Below the pieces are notes generated by a model. The model searched no databases and was not told the origin of the DNA. It saw nothing but the letters and a program-made list of their open reading frames with translations. The position numbers and the translations under genes were made by a program. DNA of 64,000 nt from Dyella monticola. Lineage in GTDB: Bacteria > Pseudomonadota > Gammaproteobacteria > Xanthomonadales > Rhodanobacteraceae. Positions 1-7,787 of this stretch are shown piece by piece (position 1 is the first letter of the stretch; the number at the start of each line of letters is the position of its first letter). The DNA is taken from positions 34,003-98,002 of the forward strand of contig NZ_QRBE01000004.1 of assembly GCF_003363155.1 (NCBI RefSeq). Reading direction: 5' to 3'.

Positions 1-2
1 CC

Positions 3-516
3 AGCATGGGTGAGGTAAAAGCCCTGACGTGTATGGCCAGTCGAGTGGGTTGCTCGCCTCGGGTTCTACGATCCCGCTATACCGCAACGCGGCCAGGCGC
101 TGAGGCTTTCAAAGGCTCGCGGCATGAGTAAGGGAAAAGCCCGAACGTGTATGGCCAGTGGAGTGGGTTGCTCGCCTTAGGTTCTACGTCCTCGCCATAC
201 CGCGAGCGTCGAAACGCTGAGGGCTTAAAGCCCCGCTGGCCAAGGCTTTTTGCCGACGGCTGAGCTGTGCAAGGTTTGCTTTAAGCCCTCAGCGTTTCGC
301 CGCTCGCGGTATAGCGGCGCCGCTTAAGCTGGGCCGGCCATCGATCAAACCAAGGCGACAAGCTCCCAGGCTTGTAACCTACATAACGCCAAGAGCTCGT
401 CAGGCCATTTCTTTGGGTTACTTTTCTTTGGGCCAGCAAAGAAAAGGGACTCGGGCCCTTTAGGGTCCGAAAGCGCCGCAGGCAATCCACAACCACTCTT
501 CGAATCAGCAAAAAAG
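3..516. repeat. Long direct repeat, left copy
   Basis: About 515 bp that recur almost unchanged at 6011-6520, in the same orientation, on the far side of the glycosyltransferase gene. The copy contains two diverged tandem units of about 118 bp (roughly 5-122 and 123-230, both carrying ACGTGTATGGCC and GAGTGGGTTGCTCGCCT), a large inverted repeat, and the hairpin CTTTTCTTTG / CAAAGAAAAG at about 421-446. I see no convincing gene in 1-597; open frames here use repeat sequence and look spurious. Confidence 0.85.
197..312. repeat. Large inverted repeat (34-bp arms)
   Basis: Arms at 197-230 and 279-312 are reverse complements with one mismatch (33 of 34), separated by 48 bp. The arm begins ATACCGCGAGCG and ends GAGGGCTTAAAG. 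A less perfect equivalent lies at about 6200-6236 and 6281-6315 in the right copy of the direct repeat. It could form a cruciform or a very stable RNA hairpin. Confidence 0.8.
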
Positions 517-560
517 CCCGGTCGCTCCGCGACCGAAAGCGCCACAGGCAATCCCCCAAC
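404..560. repeat. Inverted repeat flanking glycosyltransferase, left arm
   Basis: About 157 bp whose reverse complement recurs at 5843-6000, downstream of the glycosyltransferase gene. It includes the palindrome CTTTTCTTTG-N6-CAAAGAAAAG, a GGGCCC/TAGGGTCC hairpin and a GCGCCGCAGGCAATCC segment. Part of it overlaps the left direct repeat. Confidence 0.75.
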
Positions 561-597
561 AACACGACATCCAGGCAAAAACCAAACACCCCCCATT

Positions 598-613
598 TGG
601 CACCAAGCTTGCT
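598..613 (+). promoter_or_regulatory. Sigma-54 promoter of the glycosyltransferase gene
   Basis: TGGCAC-CAAGC-TTGCT matches the RpoN consensus TGGCAC-N5-TTGCW with no mismatch, and the GG and GC dinucleotides are ten bases apart. It lies 94 bp before the chosen start codon. The same hexamer and TTGCT pair occurs before the chemoreceptor gene, which ties this gene to the flagellar regulon. Confidence 0.85.
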
Positions 614-706
614 CCCTACCTCCCGAAACCGGTGTTCGCACGCCCAAGCGTCGAAATTCTGACGCTCACCGTAAACACCAAACTTATAAAGGTGAGGAAA
701 AACCAC

Positions 707-3700
707 ATGCGTTGTGTGCTTGCGATCTGCGCGATCTTCAAGGACGAAGCCGCATACCTGCGCGAATGGGTCGAGTTCCATCAACTGATGGGCGTAGAGC
801 GCTTCTACCTCTACAACAACAACAGCTCGGACCGTTACCTCGACGCCCTGCAGATGCATATCGAGTCCGGCGCGGTGGTGTTGCATGAATGGCCGCAGCC
901 CTACGCGCAATTGCAGGCCTATGACCATTGCCTGAAAACCCACGGCAGCGAAGCGGACTGGATTGCGTTTCTCGACGCTGACGAATTCCTTTTCTCGCCC
1001 AAGGCACGGCTGCTGCCGGATGTGCTGGCCGACTACGCCGATCATCCCGGCGTGGGTGTGAACTGGGTGATGTTCGGTTCGGGTGGGCACACGCACAAAC
1101 CCAAAGGTGGCGTGCTGGAAAATTTCCTTCGCCGCGGCGAATTCGATGCCGGCGTGCAGTATGGCCATTTGCGGTTGCCGGATGGGAGCTACCGCTCGGA
1201 AAACTCGCACATCAAGAGCATCGTGCAGCCGTCCAAAGTGGCTCGCTGCACCAATCCGCACTACATGCTGTATGCGAACGACGCGCGCGCGGTCGATGAA
1301 AACGGCCATGCCCTCGAAGGACCCTTCACCGAAAAAGTGTCGGTGCAGCATCTGCGCATCAATCACTACTGGAGCAAATCGGAAGAGGAGTGCCGCTATA
1401 AATTCGCCAAAGGCATGGCCGACGGCAAAGGCACACGCGACTGGAACGAATTCCTGTTGCACGAAAAAATCCTCAACGACGTGCACGACGACACCGTGTT
1501 GCGGGTGGTGGCTCAGCTCGGCACGTTGCCACCGAAGTGGTCGCTGGAAACGTTTGTCCGCAATGACGAAGGCGTGTATCACTCGCCGCTACGCGACCGC
1601 CCCGCGCACAAAGGTATCCATAGCACGGCCACGCGCCTGTTCGATGTGATGCATCAGGCGCAGGACACCAGCTTGTACTCGCCCACGCTGGCCAAGGAAA
1701 TCCATAGCCGGACCAGCGCCCTGCAGCTGTCGCCACGGCGTGCCAATCCTTTGCATGCGTTGGAGAGCCTTGCCGAAGGCAGCCGCGTGCTGGACATCGG
1801 CTGTGGCGGTGGCGTACTTGCGCAGGCGTGGATCGAGCGCGGCTGCAGCGTGGACGCCGTCGAATTTTCGCCCCACTGCGCGCGCGTTGCCGCGGCGCGC
1901 CTGCGCGACCATGCCAATGCGCGCGTCTTTCAAGCCAGCCTGCGCGAGCTGGAGCTGCATGCAGACTATGACGTGGTCGTGCTCGATTTCGGCAACGACT
2001 ACACGGAAGCGTGGCCGCGCGGCGACGCGCTGCGCGAGGCCATCGCCATCGCAGCCAGCGCGCTGAAACCGGAAGGTATGCTGTTGCTGTCGACCGGCAA
2101 CCGTCTGGCCGATCCGGAAAACAGTGCCTTGCTGACACGCAGTCAGCTCGAAACGGCGCTACGCGCAGCGGGCTTGACGCAGGTCGAAACACAGCTGGCA
2201 TTTCCGAATGCACAGCTCCCCGAGTTGCTGGTGTTTGAACAGGCACTCGCCCCGGACTGCCCGTTGCGCGTGGACGAGCTCATCGCGCAGCGCCCACTGC
2301 TGCGCAACGCCGGTGGCGAAGCGGTGCAATGGGAAAGACATCGGGAAGCGGGCACGCTCGGTCAGTATGCACCGGGACTGTTGCTGGTGGCCCGTCGCGC
2401 AGGTGTGCCTTCCCCCCTGCGCAAGGATCTGCTTGCGCAGTGCTATGTCGACAACCGCGTGCCCGCACTCAACACCGTGACCGATTACGTGCGTGCCGAC
2501 GATGGCATCCAGGTGGCGCCGCGTCCGTTATTGACCGATCAGCAACGCAACACCACGGGTTTCGAGCAAGCGCTTGAAGCGCAGCCCTACATCGAGGGCG
2601 AGCATTCGTTGCTGGTGGAAGTGCGCAAGGCCATCCACCTGCGGCGTACCGACCGCATGATTGCGCTGCTACGCAAATGGGGTGCACTCGTCTACGCACA
2701 AGCCGATGACGACGAAAAAATTCCCGCCGATTGGCTGGATGCGCTCCCCGCCCGTATCTATGTCGATGCCCATGGCGGATTGAGCTATCGCGGCGGCGAA
2801 TGGCGCGCGCGCCAGCCGGTCGAAAAGCAGATTCCCATCTACGTCGGTCTGTGGCAGATCGCCTATGAAAGCGGGCTGGACACGCTGCTGGGTATCGCCT
2901 CGCCCGCCGAGCGCGTCATTTGGTTATGCAAGCGGCTGCTGATCGACGCCTCCGCCGAATGGATCGGCCACGGCCGCACCATCAACGCTTCGTTTGCGCG
3001 CGAGATTCACGAAGGCGACTGCTGGAATCGCACCGATCGTCATCAGAAGATCCTGCCCGAGTGGCTGGTGCCGCCTCCGCCGTCGGATCTCTACAAGCAG
3101 TGGCAGGCGCAGCAGCAATTGAGCGAAGTGGCGATTGCGCAGGCGTTGCAACGCATCGGACAACTAGGTACGCCGCCGCGCATCCGGGTGATGCTGATCG
3201 ATCCGGCCAGCGACGCCGAGGCGGTGGCCTTGACCAAGGCCAGCGTGGACGCACAGCACTACCCGCATCATCAGCTCGCCGTCATTTCCGGCGATGAAAA
3301 GCTGATGCAGCGGTTGAACAGCGAGATCCGCGCAGGCCATGCCGATTGGATCCAGCTCATATATGCCGGCGACGCGCTGCATCCGGCCACCTTGCTGCTA
3401 CTGGCCGAGCGCGTGGTCGCGCATCCGCATCTGCGTGCCGCCTATTACGACGAAGACACGCAAGCCAACGGCGTGTTCGAGCACCCGATCTTCAAGCCCG
3501 ATTTCAACCTCGACATGCTGCGCAGCTATCCGTACGCGGGCCGCGCCTTGGCGTTCCAGCGCGAGCGCTGCGTGGCACTGGGCGGCTTGCAGAACGACTT
3601 TGGCGAGATGGCCGGCTACGACCTGTTGTTCCGACTGCTGGAGGCGGACGGCTTGCCGGCGGTCGGGCACATCGGCGAAGTCATGCACCGTGCCGCGCTG

Positions 3701-5713
3701 CCTTATGCGCACTGGCTCGCTTCCGATACGGTGAAAACCCACAGCGCCGCCATCGTCTCCAACCATCTCAAGCGCCTTGGCATAGCGCACACCATGGAAC
3801 CGGGCGCGCTGCCCGGCTTCAATCGCGTGGTGTATGCACATAACCGGCAGCCGCCGGTATCCATCATCGTGCCGACGAAGGATCAGCTACCCATTCTCAA
3901 CGGCCTGCTCGACAGCCTGCTATCGAAAACCACCTACACCAATTACGAGCTGCTGATCGTCGACAACAACACCGAGGAACCGGCCGCACGCGCTTATCTG
4001 GATGGCATCGAGCGTCTCAATAGCACGCAGTTGCGCGTGCTGCGTTATCCGCATCCGTTCAATTATTCGGCGATCAACAACTTTGCGGCGGCGCAGGCGC
4101 GTGGGGAATATCTGATCCTGCTCAACAACGACACCGCCGTGCTGCACGGTGACTGGATCGAAGCACTGCTCAATCATGCGCAACGCCCTGAAGTGGGCAT
4201 TGTCGGCGCCAAGCTGCATTATCCGGACGGCCGCATCCAGCATGGCGGCGTGGTGCTGGGTTTGCGCGGGCCGGCCGATCATCCGTTCATCGGCCAGCCG
4301 ATGGAGTCCGATGGCTACATGCATCGCCTGCGCGTTGATCAGAACTACACGGCCGTTACGGCGGCGTGCCTGATGATCCGCAAATCGGTCTACGACGAAG
4401 TGGGTGGACTCGACGAGCAGGATTTCAAAGTCTCCTACAACGATGTCGATCTTTGCCTGAAGGCAAACAAGGCCGGTTACCTCACGGTGTGGACGCCGTA
4501 TGCGCGATTGATGCACGTGGGCAGCGTCAGCCAGACCAAGGTCGACAAGACCGCGCAGGAAGCCAAACAAAAACGCTTCCAGGGCGAACAGAGCGCGATG
4601 TACCGCAAGTGGCTGAGCGTGCTCGCGCGCGACCCCGCTTACAGCACCAACCTCAGCATCGACGGCATGGGTTTCGAGCTGGATCCACAACGCCCCAAAG
4701 GCTGGCAGCCGTTCAGCCAACCCTTGCTGCCGCGCCTGTTCTGCGTGGCGGCCGATGCACACGGTTGCGGCCACTACCGCATCATGCAGCCGTTCGCCTC
4801 CATGCAACGCAACGGATTGGCCGAAGGCGTGATCGCCGGCGTGCACTTGTCGCCGGTCGCGATGGAGCGCTTTCAACCGACCTCGCTGGTGCTGCAGCGT
4901 CAAGTCACCGACACGCAGATCAAATTGCTGGAAACCTATCGCGACTTCTCACGCGCCTTCAAAGTGTTCGAGCTGGATGACCTGATTCAACAGATCCCGA
5001 TCAAGAGTCATTTCCATGGCCTGATGCCCAAGGACATCGTCAAATCGCTGCGCCGCTCGCTGGCCACGGTGGATCGCTTCGTCGTATCCACCGATGCATT
5101 GGCCGAGCAGTTCAAGGGCTTTCACTCCGACATCCGCGTGGTGCTCAATCGGCTGCCGATGGATTGGTGGGGCGACATGCCCAAAAGCCAGCGTCGTGCA
5201 GGGAGCAAACCACGCGTGGGTTGGGGCGGCGGGTCCAGCCATCGTGGCGATCTGGAACTGATTGCCGACGTGGTGCGTGACCTGGCCGATGAGGTGGAAT
5301 GGGTGTTTTTCGGCATGTGCCCGGACAAGCTGCGCCCCTACATTCACGAGTTCCACGCGGGTGTGCCGATCGAGGAATATCCACGCAAACTTGCCTCGCT
5401 CAATCTTGATCTTGCGCTGGCGCCGCTGGAGAACAACGTATTCAACGAGTGCAAGAGCAATTTGCGTCTGCTCGAATATGGCGCGTGCGGCTTTCCGGTG
5501 GTATGCACCGATATCGTTTGTTACCAAAACGATTTGCCCGTGACGCGCGTAAAGAATCGCTACAAGGAGTGGATGGCTGCGATCCGCATGCATCTGGAGG
5601 ATATGGATGCGACGGAAGCAATGGGCGATGTGTTGCGCGATGCCGTGCAGAGGGAGTGGATGTTGACGGAAGACAGGTTGGTGGAGTGGCGAGATGCGTG
5701 GTTGCCGAATTGA
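707..5713 (+). CDS. Multidomain glycosyltransferase/methyltransferase, probably for flagellin glycosylation
   Basis: A 1668-residue cytoplasmic protein. Residues 1-240 resemble a GT92/GT2-like transferase (AICAIFKDEAAYLREW, then a DADEF metal-binding motif). Residues about 350-500 form a SAM-dependent methyltransferase with motif I VLDIGCGGG at 361-369. About 1048-1290 is a GT2 domain (VSIIVPTKD, IVDNN, LLNNDT, and HVGS late). About 1340-1668 is a GT4/GT1-like domain (GCGHYR near its start, LLEYGACGFPVVCT near its end). I chose the ATG at 707 because GGTGAGG lies ten bases upstream; the longer frame from 632 adds 25 unconserved residues. A consensus sigma-54 promoter and the adjacent flg operon suggest flagellin modification, a role known for similar proteins in xanthomonads. 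The sugar and the acceptor cannot be read from sequence. Lipopolysaccharide or capsule modification is the alternative. Confidence 0.8.
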   Translation: MRCVLAICAIFKDEAAYLREWVEFHQLMGVERFYLYNNNSSDRYLDALQMHIESGAVVLHEWPQPYAQLQAYDHCLKTHGSEADWIAFLDADEFLFSPKARLLPDVLADYADHPGVGVNWVMFGSGGHTHKPKGGVLENFLRRGEFDAGVQYGHLRLPDGSYRSENSHIKSIVQPSKVARCTNPHYMLYANDARAVDENGHALEGPFTEKVSVQHLRINHYWSKSEEECRYKFAKGMADGKGTRDWNEFLLHEKILNDVHDDTVLRVVAQLGTLPPKWSLETFVRNDEGVYHSPLRDRPAHKGIHSTATRLFDVMHQAQDTSLYSPTLAKEIHSRTSALQLSPRRANPLHALESLAEGSRVLDIGCGGGVLAQAWIERGCSVDAVEFSPHCARVAAARLRDHANARVFQASLRELELHADYDVVVLDFGNDYTEAWPRGDALREAIAIAASALKPEGMLLLSTGNRLADPENSALLTRSQLETALRAAGLTQVETQLAFPNAQLPELLVFEQALAPDCPLRVDELIAQRPLLRNAGGEAVQWERHREAGTLGQYAPGLLLVARRAGVPSPLRKDLLAQCYVDNRVPALNTVTDYVRADDGIQVAPRPLLTDQQRNTTGFEQALEAQPYIEGEHSLLVEVRKAIHLRRTDRMIALLRKWGALVYAQADDDEKIPADWLDALPARIYVDAHGGLSYRGGEWRARQPVEKQIPIYVGLWQIAYESGLDTLLGIASPAERVIWLCKRLLIDASAEWIGHGRTINASFAREIHEGDCWNRTDRHQKILPEWLVPPPPSDLYKQWQAQQQLSEVAIAQALQRIGQLGTPPRIRVMLIDPASDAEAVALTKASVDAQHYPHHQLAVISGDEKLMQRLNSEIRAGHADWIQLIYAGDALHPATLLLLAERVVAHPHLRAAYYDEDTQANGVFEHPIFKPDFNLDMLRSYPYAGRALAFQRERCVALGGLQNDFGEMAGYDLLFRLLEADGLPAVGHIGEVMHRAALPYAHWLASDTVKTHSAAIVSNHLKRLGIAHTMEPGALPGFNRVVYAHNRQPPVSIIVPTKDQLPILNGLLDSLLSKTTYTNYELLIVDNNTEEPAARAYLDGIERLNSTQLRVLRYPHPFNYSAINNFAAAQARGEYLILLNNDTAVLHGDWIEALLNHAQRPEVGIVGAKLHYPDGRIQHGGVVLGLRGPADHPFIGQPMESDGYMHRLRVDQNYTAVTAACLMIRKSVYDEVGGLDEQDFKVSYNDVDLCLKANKAGYLTVWTPYARLMHVGSVSQTKVDKTAQEAKQKRFQGEQSAMYRKWLSVLARDPAYSTNLSIDGMGFELDPQRPKGWQPFSQPLLPRLFCVAADAHGCGHYRIMQPFASMQRNGLAEGVIAGVHLSPVAMERFQPTSLVLQRQVTDTQIKLLETYRDFSRAFKVFELDDLIQQIPIKSHFHGLMPKDIVKSLRRSLATVDRFVVSTDALAEQFKGFHSDIRVVLNRLPMDWWGDMPKSQRRAGSKPRVGWGGGSSHRGDLELIADVVRDLADEVEWVFFGMCPDKLRPYIHEFHAGVPIEEYPRKLASLNLDLALAPLENNVFNECKSNLRLLEYGACGFPVVCTDIVCYQNDLPVTRVKNRYKEWMAAIRMHLEDMDATEAMGDVLRDAVQREWMLTEDRLVEWRDAWLPN

Positions 5714-5756
5714 AGGATGCGTCATTTCGGCCACGCTTCCCCGCTAACTATGCTTC

Positions 5757-5785
5757 GTCGCCCCGGCGAACGCCGGGGCCTAGTG
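5757..5785. repeat. Short GC-rich palindromic repeat (CCCCGGCGAACGCCGGGG type)
   Basis: The hairpin CCCCGGCG-AA-CGCCGGGG in a 29-bp block beginning GTCG. The same block is at 47756-47784 and a shortened version at 62981-63006. It lies 44 bp after the glycosyltransferase stop codon and could serve as its terminator hairpin, but no T-run follows. Confidence 0.7.
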
Positions 5786-5842
5786 ACTTTCAGCCGCTTC
5801 GGAATCACTTTTTTTATTTGGTTACGTATTTGCATTTCGTGT

Positions 5843-6000
5843 TGTTGTGGATTGCCTGCGGCGCTTTCCGTCGCGGAGCGACTGCGGTTTTTTGCTGGCC
5901 CAAAGAGTTGTTGTGCATTGCCTGCGGCGCTTTCGGTCCTGAAGGACCGAGTCCCTTTTCTTTGCTGGCCCAAAGAAAAGTAACCCAAAGAAATGGCCTC
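5843..6000. repeat. Inverted repeat flanking glycosyltransferase, right arm
   Basis: Reverse complement of 404-560, including the CTTTTCTTTG palindrome and the hairpin TCGGTCC-TTCA-GGACCGA. The 5714-6540 interval holds no gene I can support. It consists of a short palindrome, this arm and the right direct repeat. Confidence 0.75.
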
Positions 6001-6010
6001 AAAGGCTCTC

Positions 6011-6520
6011 AGCATGGGTGAGGTAAAAGCCCTGACGTGTATGGCCAGTCGAGTGGGTTGCTCGCCTCGGGTTCTACGATCCCGCTATACCGCAACGCGG
6101 CCAGGCGCTGAGGCTTTCAAAGGCTCGCGGCATGGGTAAGGGAAAAGCCCGAACGTGTATGGCCTGTGGAGTGGGTTGCTCGCCTTAGGTTCTACGTCCT
6201 CGCCATACCGCGAGCGTCGAAGCGTTGAGGGCTTAAGCCGGCTTGCCAAGCTCTTGCCGATGGGTGAGCTGTGCGTGGTTTGCTTTAAGCCCTCAGCGCT
6301 TCGGCGCTCGCGGTATAGCGGCGCCGCCTAAGCTGGGCCCGCCATCGATCAAGGCAACGCGACAAACGCCCAGGCTTGTAACCCACCTAACGCCATGAGC
6401 TCGTCAGGCCATTTCTTTGGGTTACTTTTCTTTGGGCCAGCAAAGAAAAGGGACTCGGTCCTTCAGGACCGAAAGCGCCGCAGGCAATCCCCAACAACTC
6501 TTTGAGCCAGCAAAAAAACA
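6011..6520. repeat. Long direct repeat, right copy
   Basis: Same orientation as 3-516 and nearly identical, with a few substitutions and about 4 bp of net length difference. It ends about 20 bp from the flgL stop codon, so it also forms the 3' flank of the flg operon. Its hairpins at about 6424-6449 and 6454-6473 may end transcripts arriving from either side. Confidence 0.85.
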
Positions 6521-6540
6521 ACGCACACCCTCTAGCGCGA

Positions 6541-7785
6541 TCAACCTTGCAGATAATCGAACAAGCTCGTCCCCTGCACCTTCGCAAACGCTTCCTGCGA
6601 CGCCTGCAAAGCCGTCGATTGCAGCGAGAGATTGCTGATCGCTGAGGCCATGTTCACGCCTTGCACGTCGGTCAACGCGGTCTGGTAGGTCACACTGAGG
6701 TCGGAGTAATCGCTTTGCTGTTGTTGCACGGCATCGATGCGCGTGCCGACCGCCACCTGCGTGGTGGACACGCTGCCCATCGCCTGGCTGAGCGATTCGA
6801 GCTGGCGGTTCATGGTATTGCTGAGCTGCGCACTGCTGTCGCCGCTTTGCAGCGCGCTGATCATGTTGTTGATGGTGGTGAAGACGTCTTGCGTGTTGGA
6901 GGCGGTATCCGACTGGACATTCACCGTATCGCCCGCGGCCGGCGTGCCGCTCATGGTGATGGACATGCCGTCGAAGGTGATGGCACCACCATCGGTGTAG
7001 GTGCCGGTGATGGGATTGCCGCTGCTGTCGGTGACCGGATTGCCGGCGGCATCCGTCACGCTATAGGTGCCGTTGGCGCCGAAGGTAATCGTGTCATTCA
7101 ACGGACCGGATGCCGTTGCGGCCTGATAGGCCGCGGTGTCCGTAACGCTGTTGGCGCCGACCACCAGCGTTCCCGTATTGCTTGCGCCGGCGCTCGCCAC
7201 GAACGAGCCATTGCCGGCCGGCAGGTTCATGAAGAGCGAGCCACCCGCGTCGCCATTGGCCACTTGCAGGCCCGGCCCGATGGCCGTGAATGCCTGCTGG
7301 TCGTTGCCGGCGTAGGTCACGCTGCCGGTGCTGCTGTTCAACACGAACGGCGTGGTGGTGGTGCTGGTGCCGGCAAACAGCGCCTGGCCGTTCGCATCGG
7401 TGGTGTTGGCCAGTTGCACGAGCTGGTTGCGGTATTGCGTCAGCTCGGTCGCCATGTTGCTGAGGTCGCTGCTGGACAGCGTGCTGTTGATCGCGCCAAG
7501 TCCAACGTCGTTGATGCTGTTGAGCAGGTTGCTGACGCTGGTGAGCGTATTGCTTTCCGTCGACAGGCGCGTATTGGCGCTGGTGATATTGCTGGTGTAT
7601 TGCGAGTTTTCCGCGAGGATATGGTTCAAGCTCACGATCTGCGCCGCGCCGGTCGGGTTGTCCGAGGGCACGTTGATGGCGTTGCCCGTGCTCACCTCGT
7701 TTTCCGTCGCCGACAGCGAGCTCTGCTGATCGAGCATGGTGTTGACCTGCTGCTGATACATCCAGCTGGTGGAAATGCGGATCAT
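6541..7785 (-). CDS. flgL: Flagellar hook-associated protein 3 (HAP3)
   Basis: FlgL, 414 residues, forms the hook-filament junction together with FlgK and is exported by the flagellar type III apparatus. The N-terminal segment MIRISTSWMYQQQVNTML and the flagellin-like coiled ends (QSSLSATENEVSTGNAINVPSDNPTGA; a C-terminal helix with NLSLQSTALQASQEAF) are typical of the family. The Gly/Thr/Asp-rich centre (about 150-310) is the surface-exposed variable part. It starts two bases after the flgK stop codon and is the last gene of the flg operon. Confidence 0.95.
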   Translation of the reverse strand: MIRISTSWMYQQQVNTMLDQQSSLSATENEVSTGNAINVPSDNPTGAAQIVSLNHILAENSQYTSNITSANTRLSTESNTLTSVSNLLNSINDVGLGAINSTLSSSDLSNMATELTQYRNQLVQLANTTDANGQALFAGTSTTTTPFVLNSSTGSVTYAGNDQQAFTAIGPGLQVANGDAGGSLFMNLPAGNGSFVASAGASNTGTLVVGANSVTDTAAYQAATASGPLNDTITFGANGTYSVTDAAGNPVTDSSGNPITGTYTDGGAITFDGMSITMSGTPAAGDTVNVQSDTASNTQDVFTTINNMISALQSGDSSAQLSNTMNRQLESLSQAMGSVSTTQVAVGTRIDAVQQQQSDYSDLSVTYQTALTDVQGVNMASAISNLSLQSTALQASQEAFAKVQGTSLFDYLQG

Positions 7786-7787
7786 AA

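Noticed and set aside
281-1582. A 433-codon frame covering the repeat and the start of the glycosyltransferase
   Set aside because: It overlaps a gene with clear domains, contains repeat-derived peptide and shows no family signature.
5720-6021. Several short open frames reading through the CTTTTCTTTG repeats (with KVTQRNGL-like peptides), also near 281 and 6387
   Set aside because: They are translations of the interspersed repeat in different frames, without ribosome-binding sites or family resemblance.
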